A DNA stretch of 64,000 bases from Gammaproteobacteria bacterium (lineage in GTDB: Bacteria > Pseudomonadota > Gammaproteobacteria > Steroidobacterales > Woeseiaceae). A program made the translations under genes and the position numbers. Location: NCBI GenBank assembly GCA_029863305.1, contig JAOTVR010000006.1:1-64000 (forward strand), written 5' to 3'. The notes under the pieces are model-generated. The model made no database searches and had not been told where the DNA came from. It was given only the letters and a program-made list of their open reading frames with translations. Shown piece after piece: positions 10,042 through 19,225 of this stretch (position 1 is the stretch's first letter; every line of letters begins with the position of its first letter).

Positions 10042-11258
10042 AGCGCGTTGCTATGCATTACCTGTTCGCGTCGCAGCCGCTCAACGGCTGCAAGCAGCTG
10101 ACCGTCTTGCTCCCGGTCTACCGTGCCGGTCAGACTCAGGTCCGGGAATCCCGGTGTGTCTTCGACGTACAAATCCGGCGTGATGCCGGTCTCGTGAATC
10201 GAGCTACCCGACGGTGTGTAATAACGCGATGTCGTGAGCTTGATCGCTCGCCCCTTGGACAACGGCATTACCGTTTGTACAAGGCCCTTGCCGAAGGTTG
10301 CCGTTCCTACAATGGCTGCGCGGCCATGATCCTGCAGTGCGCCCGCGACGATCTCCGACGCCGATGCGGACCCCTGGTTGACGAGTACCACCATCTCCGC
10401 GCCGTCGAGCACATCACCGCGGTGAGCGGAGCGCCGGAATCGCGAGTCGGCCGTGCGCCCTTCGGCTGAAACGATAGTCCCCGAATCGAGAAACAGGTCG
10501 GAAACGTCGACTGCCGCTTCGAGAACCCCGCCCGGGTTGTTGCGCAGATCGAGCACCAGGCCCTCCAGCAGACCATCGCTGTCATCCTGCATCGAGTCAA
10601 TCGCGCGACTCAGTTCGCGCGCCGTCGTCTCGCTGAACTGATTGACTCGAACGTATCCGTAGGCGGGCGCAAGCAATTCGTGATGAACGCTGGCGACCCG
10701 AATAACCTCCCGGCGCATTTCATGAATAATCGCTTCGTCGTCACGCAATACCGTGATGCTGATCTTGCTTCCAGCGCGGCCGCGCATACGGCCTATCGTT
10801 TCTTGCAGCCTGGCTGCGTCGACCCGAACACCATCGACCGCAATGATCTGGTCTCCGCTGCGCAGACCGGAGCGCGCTGCCGGCGATCCTGCCATTGGGG
10901 TAACCACCAGAATCTCGCCGTCTTTCTCGTTGACCTCGACGCCGACACCCGAATAAGTGCCAGAGGTGCTGATCTGGATGTCGCGGTATTCACCGGCATC
11001 GAGGTATTGCGAGTGCGGATCGAGATCGCCGACCATGCCGCGAATGGCATTCTCGAGTAATACGCTGTCATCGATCGGCTCCACGTAATCCCGCTGCACG
11101 CGCTGCATGACTTCGGCGAACAGCCGTGCCTGCTGCAGCGCCCGCTGCTCGGCACCGGGCTGCGATCGATTGGCCATCAGATCGCCGCCCAAGGACAGGC
11201 TCAGGCCCATCACGGTACCGACAACCACAACCAGAATTGCTCTGGTTTTCAACAACAT
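10038..11258 (-). CDS. S41-family carboxy-terminal processing peptidase
   Basis: PDZ domain plus LVLDLRNNPGGVLEAAVDVSDLFL and FGKGLVQTVMPL; start set at MLLKTRAILV. Confidence 0.9.
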   Translation of the reverse strand: MLLKTRAILVVVVGTVMGLSLSLGGDLMANRSQPGAEQRALQQARLFAEVMQRVQRDYVEPIDDSVLLENAIRGMVGDLDPHSQYLDAGEYRDIQISTSGTYSGVGVEVNEKDGEILVVTPMAGSPAARSGLRSGDQIIAVDGVRVDAARLQETIGRMRGRAGSKISITVLRDDEAIIHEMRREVIRVASVHHELLAPAYGYVRVNQFSETTARELSRAIDSMQDDSDGLLEGLVLDLRNNPGGVLEAAVDVSDLFLDSGTIVSAEGRTADSRFRRSAHRGDVLDGAEMVVLVNQGSASASEIVAGALQDHGRAAIVGTATFGKGLVQTVMPLSKGRAIKLTTSRYYTPSGSSIHETGITPDLYVEDTPGFPDLSLTGTVDREQDGQLLAAVERLRREQVMHSNAL

Positions 11259-11354
11259 ATACGTCTCCTGCAACCCTGGTAGCGGAGCCCGCCGCGCAGG
11301 GCTCCTGACGATAACATAGCGGTGGGATAGCGCCTACACGGGCGGGTCACGTTT

Positions 11355-12515
11355 TTACCGGCCCGGACGGCGCGTCACCCACTGCCGCGGGTTCACCGCT
11401 TGCGTACCTCGCCGTATCTCGAAATAGAGGCTCGACTGCGGTTGGCCACCGCTGTCACCGACTGTCGCAATCACGTCGCCGGGCGCCACCCAGTCGCCGG
11501 TGTTCTTGACGATGGTTTCGTTGTAGCCGTAAAGCGTCATGTAATTTTCGCCATGGTTGACGATGACCAACAGGCCGAGGCCCGCCAGCCAGTCGGCGAA
11601 CACGACGCGGCCGTGATAGACGGATCGCACCTCCTGGCCGCGCGGCGCCGCAAGCACGACACCGTTCCATTTCAGGCGGTCGCTAACCCGGGGTTGCCCA
11701 TAGTCATGCAGCAAGCGGCCGGCGACGGGCCACGTCAGCCGCCCTTTGTGTTCGCTAAACGGGTCCTCGGAGCTGATCGGGTAGTCGGACAATATGCTCG
11801 TCAGCTCCGTGATCAGGCGAGACAGGTCTTTCTCCTGCGCTGCCAGGCGCTCAACCTCACGGCCCTCATCGGCGATCTTCGCCTGCAGGCCGCTGAGCAA
11901 TTGCTGCCGCTTTTCCTGCGCGGTATTGAGCGCGGTCAGCTCCGCATAGCGTGTTTTGGCAAGATCGGCCAGGCGCGCTTCCTCGGCGGCCACCTGGCTG
12001 CGCAGCTCCGCCAGTTCGCGAATCGCCGCCGTGACGGCCTCGATATTGGCGCCGCGATAGGCGTTCAAATACCCGTAATAGGCCATGAGCCGCCCCAGCG
12101 TTGCCGGATCGCGCTGATTGAGAAGCAGCTTGATCCTTTCCTGCTTGCCGCTCATATACGCGGCGCGCACCTGATTCGCGAGCTCCCTTGTTTCGCCGTC
12201 AAGCTCGGCTTCGCGTGTTTTTAGCCGCTCATCGAGCTCGGACTTGCGTTTCGCGCTGTATGCTCGTTGCCGCTCGAGTTCCTTGAGTCGAATTCGCTGT
12301 TCGGAAATCGCGATCTCCGCATCCTGCAGTTCCGCGGTCAGTCGGTCCCGGCTCGACGCGCTGGCATCCATGCTCTGTTTGAGTTCGCTGATACGCTCGC
12401 GCACCTCCTCGAGCTCCTGCTCCTTGATTTTGGCGAGTTCCCCCTCGGATTGCTGCGCCGCCGCAGGCATGACCACAGCCAGAGAGAAGAATAAGAGGAG
12501 TATGAGCCGCTTCAT
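11355..12515 (-). CDS. envC: Murein hydrolase activator EnvC-like (coiled coil + M23 LytM domain)
   Basis: Signal peptide, long coiled coil, C-terminal LytM-like GRLLHDYGQPR...VNHGENYMTLYGYNE. Confidence 0.88.
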   Translation of the reverse strand: MKRLILLLFFSLAVVMPAAAQQSEGELAKIKEQELEEVRERISELKQSMDASASSRDRLTAELQDAEIAISEQRIRLKELERQRAYSAKRKSELDERLKTREAELDGETRELANQVRAAYMSGKQERIKLLLNQRDPATLGRLMAYYGYLNAYRGANIEAVTAAIRELAELRSQVAAEEARLADLAKTRYAELTALNTAQEKRQQLLSGLQAKIADEGREVERLAAQEKDLSRLITELTSILSDYPISSEDPFSEHKGRLTWPVAGRLLHDYGQPRVSDRLKWNGVVLAAPRGQEVRSVYHGRVVFADWLAGLGLLVIVNHGENYMTLYGYNETIVKNTGDWVAPGDVIATVGDSGGQPQSSLYFEIRRGTQAVNPRQWVTRRPGR

Positions 12516-12527
12516 GATTCGGCAGTT

Positions 12528-12536
12528 TGGTATAAT
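12528..12536 (+). promoter_or_regulatory. Extended -10 promoter element (TGGTATAAT) upstream of yibN-secB-gpsA
   Basis: TGnTATAAT 53 bp before the yibN ATG, in the envC/yibN divergent gap. Confidence 0.6.
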
Positions 12537-12588
12537 GCGTCCTTTGCCACAACCAGGGCGTCACGCTCCCCGCCCCAAAATAATAACC

Positions 12589-13038
12589 ATGGACAAATTC
12601 CTCGAATTCGCCGGCAACCATACCTTGCTGGTGCTCGCTCTCGTGATCAGTTTTCTGGTGCTGATCTTCACCGAGCTGCGCCGCAAGGCGGGTGGGCTGG
12701 TTGCTGTTGATCCGACCGACGCGGTCCGCCTGATCAACAACGAAGCTGCCGTAATCGACCTGCGTAACGCCGAGGCGTACGCTCGCGGACATATTGTCAA
12801 CGCGAAGAACATTCCACTGGATGAATTCGAAGCCAAACGAAGTTCGGTCGACAGTTTCAAGAGCAAGCCGGTCATCGCCGTGTGCGACAGCGGCATCAGT
12901 TCCAATAAAGTGGTTGCTTCGTTGCGCAAGTCCGGCTTCGAAAGTGCCTACGGCCTGAAAGGTGGCATGAACGCCTGGAACCAGGCGGGGCTCCCGGTTG
13001 TCACTGGCAAGAAGACCAAAAGCAAGCGCAAGAAATAG
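12589..13038 (+). CDS. Rhodanese-like domain protein (YibN-like)
   Basis: MDKFLEFAGNHTLLVLAL TM anchor, AVIDLRNAEAYARGHIVNAKNIP rhodanese, VCDSG active-site Cys; start trimmed from ORF 12244. Confidence 0.88.
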   Translation: MDKFLEFAGNHTLLVLALVISFLVLIFTELRRKAGGLVAVDPTDAVRLINNEAAVIDLRNAEAYARGHIVNAKNIPLDEFEAKRSSVDSFKSKPVIAVCDSGISSNKVVASLRKSGFESAYGLKGGMNAWNQAGLPVVTGKKTKSKRKK

Positions 13039-13089
13039 TCATCCCGACACACAGGCATTCAAGCAGCGAACTTACGACTAGGAATCAGC

Positions 13090-13566
13090 ATGGCCGACGA
13101 AATCAAAGACGAAACAGAAAAACACATTTCCATTAACAAGATCTATCTCAAGGACTTCTCATTCGAATCACCGCAGGCTCCGGCCATATTTCGCAGCAAT
13201 GAGTGGAAACCGCAGACCAACCTGAATCTGCGCAGTAGTCACAACGAGGTCGAAGGCAATCTTCACGAGGTCGTCCTGACAATTACTGTCGACGCCAAAG
13301 ATGGAGATCAAACGCTTTTCCTGGTTGAGATTCACCAATCCGGCCTGTTCGACATTGGCGGTTATAAGGAAGAGGAGTTTGGCGCGATCGTCGGCAGCTT
13401 CTGCCCGAACATATTGTTCCCGTACGCGCGTGAATCTATCGCCAGCATCATTCAGAAAGGCGGTTTTCCGGAATTCGTCTTGCAACCAATCAATTTTGAT
13501 GCGCTGTACATGCAGTCGCGGGCGCAGGCCGCGCAGGCTCAGGTAGAGAGCGCGGAGAAACACTGA
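13090..13566 (+). CDS. secB: Protein-export chaperone SecB
   Basis: INKIYLKDFSFESPQAPAIF, FLVEIHQSGLFDIGGY, CPNILFPYARESI. Confidence 0.96.
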   Translation: MADEIKDETEKHISINKIYLKDFSFESPQAPAIFRSNEWKPQTNLNLRSSHNEVEGNLHEVVLTITVDAKDGDQTLFLVEIHQSGLFDIGGYKEEEFGAIVGSFCPNILFPYARESIASIIQKGGFPEFVLQPINFDALYMQSRAQAAQAQVESAEKH

Positions 13567-14582
13567 TAGGCGCCGCGACCGCAAGAAAGGTCGCTGTCGT
13601 CGGCGCCGGCTCCTGGGGAACCGCGCTGGCGCTGCAACTGGCGCGCCGCGGATGCGATGTGCGCCTGGGGGGGGTGCGCGAACTCGACCTGCTCGAGATC
13701 ATGGCGGCTGATGGCGAAAACGCTCGCTACCTGCCCGGCATTCCTTTCCCGGCCAACCTGATCGCATACCCCGACATAAAGGAATGTATCGACGACGCAC
13801 GCGATATTCTCGTGGTCGTACCGAGCCACGGCTTGCGTGAAACACTCACGACGATTAAGCCCCTGCTCGGCCCACGCTCACGCGTTTGCTGGGCGACCAA
13901 GGGCTTTGAGCTTCACACCGGCAAGCTGCCGCACCAGGTGGCCGCTGACGTGCTGGGCCCCGATCGCCCGATGGCCGTGTTATCCGGGCCGACGTTCGCC
14001 AAGGAGGTCGCCGCCGGTCTGCCGACAGCGATGACCATCGCTGCGAGCGACGCTGGCTTTGCCGAGGATCTTGCTGTTGCGCTTTCTGCCAGGAACTTCC
14101 GCGCATACACCTCCGACGACATGATTGGTGTCGAGGTCGGTGGCGCGGTCAAAAACGTGCTCGCCATTGCCGCTGGCATGTCAGATGGGCTGGGCTTTGG
14201 TGCAAATACCCGCGTCGCACTGATTAATCGCGGTCTCGTTGAGATGACCCGTCTCGGTGTCGCGCTGGGCGCCAAACAGGAAACATTTATGGGGCTCGCC
14301 TGCATGGGCGACCTCGTCCTGACCTGCACCGACAATCTCTCACGCAACCGACGCATGGGTCTTGCCCTCGCGAGCGGCATGTCGATTGAGGAAGCCAAGA
14401 AAGAAATCCAGCAGGTTGTCGAGGGCGTCATGGCGGCTGAAGCGGTGAAAGAAGTCGCAGATGACCTCGGCATTGAAATGCCCATCTGCCAACAGGTTTA
14501 CCAGATTCTCTATGCCGGCACATCGCCACGTGAGGCGGTCGAGACACTGATGGGGCGAGAGCTAAAACCAGAAAACTCGTGA
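13566..14582 (+). CDS. gpsA: NAD(P)H-dependent glycerol-3-phosphate dehydrogenase; non-canonical ATA start proposed
   Basis: In-frame sequence upstream of GTG 13659 encodes KVAVVGAGSWGTALALQLARRG (Rossmann motif); no ATG/GTG/TTG precedes it in the open frame; ATA overlaps the secB TGA (TGATA). Confidence 0.85.
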   Translation: MGAATARKVAVVGAGSWGTALALQLARRGCDVRLGGVRELDLLEIMAADGENARYLPGIPFPANLIAYPDIKECIDDARDILVVVPSHGLRETLTTIKPLLGPRSRVCWATKGFELHTGKLPHQVAADVLGPDRPMAVLSGPTFAKEVAAGLPTAMTIAASDAGFAEDLAVALSARNFRAYTSDDMIGVEVGGAVKNVLAIAAGMSDGLGFGANTRVALINRGLVEMTRLGVALGAKQETFMGLACMGDLVLTCTDNLSRNRRMGLALASGMSIEEAKKEIQQVVEGVMAAEAVKEVADDLGIEMPICQQVYQILYAGTSPREAVETLMGRELKPENS

Positions 14583-14826
14583 CAAGGGGCTTTCGAGGGG
14601 TTCGTCGCCCCGCGGCTCAAAATGTGCAAGAACCGACCCGAAAACCAGGACCCGTGTGGTGCCGGAACAGCGGCAGGCAGAATGGACGATTCGCAAGGCG
14701 ATTGAAGAGCTCGTGAGCCTGAACAAGAACCAGGGCTTCATCTTTCCGAGAGGCTCCTGCTGCTGGCAATCGCCCCTGAATGCACTAGTATGCTTGCAAT
14801 AAGCCAATAACAATTTGGGGGTTATC

Positions 14827-16314
14827 ATGGATCGACGCAAGTTCTGCCGTACTGCACTTGCTGCCAGTGTGGCGGCAGCTATTCCGCTGTTGCCGGGCTG
14901 CGAGCGCAAAGCGCCGGTTGCAACCGACGCCGTTACCAGCGTGCGCGGCATTTCTCTCGAAGGCGCCGAACTCGAACTTGAAAGAGCTGCCATCAGGGAA
15001 CTCGGCGAAAGCCTGACGGGGCCGGTATTGTTGTCAAACCACGCCGAATACGACAATGCGCGCAAAATCTGGAACGGCATGCACGATCGCCGGCCGGCGC
15101 TGATCGCGCGCTGCATGAACACTGAGGATGTTGGCAACGCCGTCACTTTCGCTCGTGAGCGCGGGCTGTTAACAGCGGTCCGCGGCGGTGGGCATAGCTG
15201 GCCGGGTAAATCTGTCTGTGACGACGGCTTGATGATCGACCTTTCGCTGATGAATACAGTGGCTGCCGACCCGGAAGCACAGCGCGCGCATGCGCGCGGC
15301 GGCGCGTTGTTGAACGCGCTTGACTCGGCCGCGCTCGAATACGGACTGATTACCACGGCTGGTGTCGTTTCGCATACCGGCGTTGGTGGTTTTACGCTGG
15401 GCGGTGGAATGGGTCGGCTCAATCGCAAGTACGGCCTGGCGATTGACAATCTGCGCTCTGCTGAAATCATTACTGCCGACGGCGTGGTACGACGCGTCAG
15501 CGAAGAGCAGGAGCCTGATTTGTTTTGGGCGCTGCGCGGCGGCGGCGGCAACTTTGGGGTGGTTACGGAATTCGAATTCGCGCTGCATCCATTCGAACGC
15601 AAGCTCTTTTCCGGCAATATTGTCTGGCCGGTCGCCCAGGCACGCGATGTACTCGAGTTCTACGGTGAGTGGTACCTGGGCCTGTCCGACGAAATGTATG
15701 TCGGCCCCGCGATGGCGACCGGCGCAGATGGCGCCGGCGTCATCCTGATGGAGGTCGTTTACAACGGCGATCCGGCGGCGGGCGAAAAAGAACTCGAGCC
15801 ACTCAGAAAAATAGGTAAGCCGATCGACGATACTGTCGCGATGCAGGATTACATGATCATGCAAACGCAGGAAGACGTCGCATTCGGTCACGGTGTTCGT
15901 TCCTACATCAAGAATGGCATGGTCAGTGAATTCACGCAGGGCCTGGTCGACATGATGATCGAGTCGTTTACAAACGATCCACGCCTCGCGATGTTTACAC
16001 ACACTCTGGGCGGCGCCGCAAAGCGCGTTGGTGAACTGGACACGGCATTCCCGCATCGAAACGCCGAGACAATGGTGGGCGTCGGCGGCGGCTGGATGGA
16101 CCCGGCAGACGACGAATCGGGCATCGCATTGTCTCGCGAGTGGTATTACAAGCTCGAGCCCTTTATGGGCGGCTACTACGACAACATCGATTTCGACGGT
16201 GACAAGGCCGCTGGAAACTACGGCCCAGCGTATCCGCGGCTCAGCAAAATCAAGGCGCAATACGATCCAGGCAATCTGTTTCGCCTGAACAGCAACATCA
16301 TTCCGGCGGCTTAG
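14827..16314 (+). CDS. FAD-binding oxidoreductase, berberine-bridge-enzyme type, exported
   Basis: Tat/lipoprotein-like N-terminus MDRRKFCRTALAAS...LLPGC; RGGGHSWPG, GGGMGRLNRKYGLAIDNL, C-terminal LFRLNSNIIP. Confidence 0.87.
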   Translation: MDRRKFCRTALAASVAAAIPLLPGCERKAPVATDAVTSVRGISLEGAELELERAAIRELGESLTGPVLLSNHAEYDNARKIWNGMHDRRPALIARCMNTEDVGNAVTFARERGLLTAVRGGGHSWPGKSVCDDGLMIDLSLMNTVAADPEAQRAHARGGALLNALDSAALEYGLITTAGVVSHTGVGGFTLGGGMGRLNRKYGLAIDNLRSAEIITADGVVRRVSEEQEPDLFWALRGGGGNFGVVTEFEFALHPFERKLFSGNIVWPVAQARDVLEFYGEWYLGLSDEMYVGPAMATGADGAGVILMEVVYNGDPAAGEKELEPLRKIGKPIDDTVAMQDYMIMQTQEDVAFGHGVRSYIKNGMVSEFTQGLVDMMIESFTNDPRLAMFTHTLGGAAKRVGELDTAFPHRNAETMVGVGGGWMDPADDESGIALSREWYYKLEPFMGGYYDNIDFDGDKAAGNYGPAYPRLSKIKAQYDPGNLFRLNSNIIPAA

Positions 16315-16779
16315 TCAGACGCCGTTCTCGAAGCCAAGCTGCCGCCACGCCTCGTAGACGATGACGGCGGCGGCGTTGGAGAGATTCAGGCTGCGGCTGC
16401 CCTGCCGCATCGGCACGCGCAATACCTGCGCCGCCGGCAGGGCCTCCAGCACTGCCCGCGGCAGGCCGCGGGTTTCCGGCCCGAGCAGAAATGTGTCGCC
16501 CGCGTTGTATGCCGGCTGGTCGTGGGGCGTTGTGCCATGGGTGCTCAAGGCAAATACTCGCGGCCGGCCAATGGCCATCAAGCACTGATCGAGTGACTTG
16601 TGCGTTGTCACTCTGGCGAACTCGCGATAGTCCAGGCCCGCGCGCCGCAATTTTTTCTCTTCCAGATCGAAGCCGAGCGGCTCGATCAGGTGCAGCGCAA
16701 CACCTGTATTCGCACACAATCGAATGACGTTGCCCGTGTTCGGCGGAATCTCGGGTTCATAGAGAATCAGGTTGAACAT
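16315..16779 (-). CDS. trmL: tRNA (cytidine(34)-2'-O)-methyltransferase
   Basis: SPOUT family: MFNLILYEPEIPPNTGNVIRLCANTG, LLGPETRGLP, VPMRQGSRSLNLSNAAAVIVYEA. Confidence 0.92.
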   Translation of the reverse strand: MFNLILYEPEIPPNTGNVIRLCANTGVALHLIEPLGFDLEEKKLRRAGLDYREFARVTTHKSLDQCLMAIGRPRVFALSTHGTTPHDQPAYNAGDTFLLGPETRGLPRAVLEALPAAQVLRVPMRQGSRSLNLSNAAAVIVYEAWRQLGFENGV

Positions 16780-16800
16780 TGACGTAGAATGCCGCATCCA

Positions 16801-17739
16801 ATGGTCGACTCACAAACAAACCTTCTACACGTCGATTTTTGCGGCCTGTCATTAGCCTCGCCGATTGTGCTCTTGTCCGGCTGTGTTGGCTTTGGCGAGG
16901 AATACACCCGGGTCGAAGGGTTCTCCAATAACGACGTCGGCGCCGTGGTGCTCAAGGGCACGACGAAAGAGCCGCGTCTTGGCAATGCACCGCACCGCGT
17001 CTGCGAAACGCCTATGGGCATGCTGAACGCCATCGGTCTGCAGAATCCGGGCGTGGACACGGTCGTCGACGAGATTCTGCCGGGCCTGGATTTTTCCGAG
17101 ACTCGATTCATCGCCAATGTCTGTGGCTCGACCATCGACGACTACGCCATCGTTACCAGGCGCTTCGACGACTCGCCAATCGATGCGATCGAAATCAACA
17201 TCTCCTGCCCGAACATCCGGGAAGGTGGCGTTCAGTTCGGCAACATTCCCGAGATGTCGGCGCGCGTCGTCGCCGCATGTCGTGCCGCAACCAGCAAGCC
17301 GATCATCACCAAGCTCTCGCCGAATCAGACGGATATCGCGGAGAATGCGCGGCTGTGTATCGAGGCAGGCACCGACGGTCTCGCCGTGATCAACACCCTC
17401 ATGGGTATGGCGATCGACATCGAGAAACGTGCGCCTGTCCTCGGCAACGTCCGCGGCGGCCTTTCCGGGCCAGCCATAAAACCGATCGCATTGCTCAAGA
17501 CGCAACAGGTCTATGAGGTCGCAAGACCACACGATGTGCCGATCATAGGGCAGGGCGGCATCACAACGCCGAACGATGCGATCGAATTCCTGATCGCCGG
17601 CGCAGCTGCCGTGGGCGTCGGTACCGCGCTGTTTTATGACCCTCTGGTCTGCAGGAAGATCAACGCGGAAATCGCCGGCTACCTCGAGCGCCACAAGATG
17701 ACCTCTGTAGCGGATCTCACAGGGTCGCTACAGCTATAG
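16801..17739 (+). CDS. pyrD: Class 1B-type dihydroorotate dehydrogenase, catalytic subunit
   Basis: NAIGLQNPG, EINISCPNIREGG, IIGQGGITTPNDAIEFLIAGA; alternative start at 16789. Confidence 0.87.
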   Translation: MVDSQTNLLHVDFCGLSLASPIVLLSGCVGFGEEYTRVEGFSNNDVGAVVLKGTTKEPRLGNAPHRVCETPMGMLNAIGLQNPGVDTVVDEILPGLDFSETRFIANVCGSTIDDYAIVTRRFDDSPIDAIEINISCPNIREGGVQFGNIPEMSARVVAACRAATSKPIITKLSPNQTDIAENARLCIEAGTDGLAVINTLMGMAIDIEKRAPVLGNVRGGLSGPAIKPIALLKTQQVYEVARPHDVPIIGQGGITTPNDAIEFLIAGAAAVGVGTALFYDPLVCRKINAEIAGYLERHKMTSVADLTGSLQL

Positions 17740-17821
17740 GCGGTGTTGCTGCATCGCAGGTCAGGGGCAGCGCAGCGAGCCGGGACGATGAGGCACCGCT
17801 GGATTGTCGCCGCTCCGGGCA

Positions 17822-19225
17822 TCAGTCCATGTGCAGTGACTTCATCTTGCGCGCGAGCGTATTGCGGCCCCAGCCAAGCAGTTTAGCCGCTTCCTGGCGA
17901 TGTCCGTTCGTCTGGCTCATCGCGATCTGTATCAGCGTTTTCTCAAATTCCGGTAATGCCGTATCGAGCAGCGGTTCAGCGTTTTTTGAAGTCAGCTGAC
18001 GCTCTGCCCACGAAGCCAGGCTGCGTGTCCAGTCCTGCACCGCACGTTGCGACGGAACCTGGCCGCCAAGGTCCGTTGGAATGTCTTCCGGCGTGATAAC
18101 CGCTCCGGGCGCAGTCACCGTCAGCCGTCTGGTCGCATTCACGAGCTGGCGCACGTTGCCAGGCCAGTCGTAACTCTGCAGAACATCCAGCGCGTCCGCA
18201 TCGAGCGCCTTGGCGGGCGCACCGAGCTCCTTCGCTGATTCGGTCAGATAATGATTGAGCAGAACCGGGATATCGGCGCGGCGCTGCCGGAGCGGTGGCG
18301 AATTGATGCGGATTACGTTCAGGCGATGATACAGATCTTCGCGAAAGCGAGACTCTTTTACGGCACGAGCGAGATCCTGGTTGGTTGCAGCGATAACGCG
18401 CACGTCCACCTTGATCGACGTCTGCCCGCCGACACGGTAGAACTCACTTTCGGCCAGCACACGCAGCAATCGCGTTTGCAGCGCCGGCGACATATCGCCG
18501 ATTTCATCGAGAAACAACGTGCCGCCGTCTGCTTGTTCGAAGCGCCCGACGCGGCGGGCGTCGGCGCCCGTAAATGCGCCCTTTTCATGCCCGAACAGCT
18601 CCGACTCGAGCAGCTCCGCCGCGATCGCCGATGTGTTTAGCGCGACGAATGGCTTATTCGCCCGCGGGCTATGTTCATGTAGCGCCCTCGCGATGAGTTC
18701 CTTGCCTGTCCCGGACTCGCCGGTAATGAGCACGGTCATGCTCGAACCGGCGAGGCGGCCAATTGACCGGAATACTTCCTGCATTGCCGGGGCCTGACCG
18801 ATCAGCGATGGAATAACGCGCTGATCCTGCTGGTCGTCGCTTGCGCCGTAGCCGTTCTGCCGTGCCGCCTTGCGAACGAGTTCCATCACCTCGTCGATAT
18901 CGAAGGGCTTGGGGAGATATTCGAAAGCGCCGCCTTTGTAGGCGGCAACGGCATTTTCCAGATCCGAGTGCGCCGTTACAACGATGATCGGCAATGTCGG
19001 ACAGCTCGTGCGCAATCGCTCCAGCAGCGCGATACCACTCATGCCCGGCATGCGCACATCGGTAATCAGTACGTCCGGCTGAGCGTGCCGGATCGCGTCA
19101 AGCAGGTGTTCCGCGCGCTCGAAGCCTCTGCTCTCCATGTTCGCCTGGTGCAGCGCCTTTTCGAGGACCCAGCGTACCGACTGATCGTCGTCCACGACCC
19201 ACACATTAAGTCTGTCTTCTGCCAT
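17822..19225 (-). CDS. ntrC: Nitrogen regulation response regulator NR(I), NtrC
   Basis: Receiver domain (DVLITDVRMPGMSG), AAA+ with GESGTGKE and GAFTGA, C-terminal Fis-type HTH. Confidence 0.95.
   Translation of the reverse strand: MAEDRLNVWVVDDDQSVRWVLEKALHQANMESRGFERAEHLLDAIRHAQPDVLITDVRMPGMSGIALLERLRTSCPTLPIIVVTAHSDLENAVAAYKGGAFEYLPKPFDIDEVMELVRKAARQNGYGASDDQQDQRVIPSLIGQAPAMQEVFRSIGRLAGSSMTVLITGESGTGKELIARALHEHSPRANKPFVALNTSAIAAELLESELFGHEKGAFTGADARRVGRFEQADGGTLFLDEIGDMSPALQTRLLRVLAESEFYRVGGQTSIKVDVRVIAATNQDLARAVKESRFREDLYHRLNVIRINSPPLRQRRADIPVLLNHYLTESAKELGAPAKALDADALDVLQSYDWPGNVRQLVNATRRLTVTAPGAVITPEDIPTDLGGQVPSQRAVQDWTRSLASWAERQLTSKNAEPLLDTALPEFEKTLIQIAMSQTNGHRQEAAKLLGWGRNTLARKMKSLHMD

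Noticed and set aside
14650-14815. Possible small ORF (VPEQRQAEWTIRKAIEELVSLNKNQGFIFPRG...) between gpsA and the FAD oxidoreductase
   Set aside because: Only about 46 aa, no clear ribosome-binding site or recognisable family; may be a gene remnant but unsupported
14562-16260. Long minus-strand ORFs (351 and 363 aa)
   Set aside because: Antisense to the FAD oxidoreductase; Ser/Arg/Pro-rich composition typical of spurious high-GC frames
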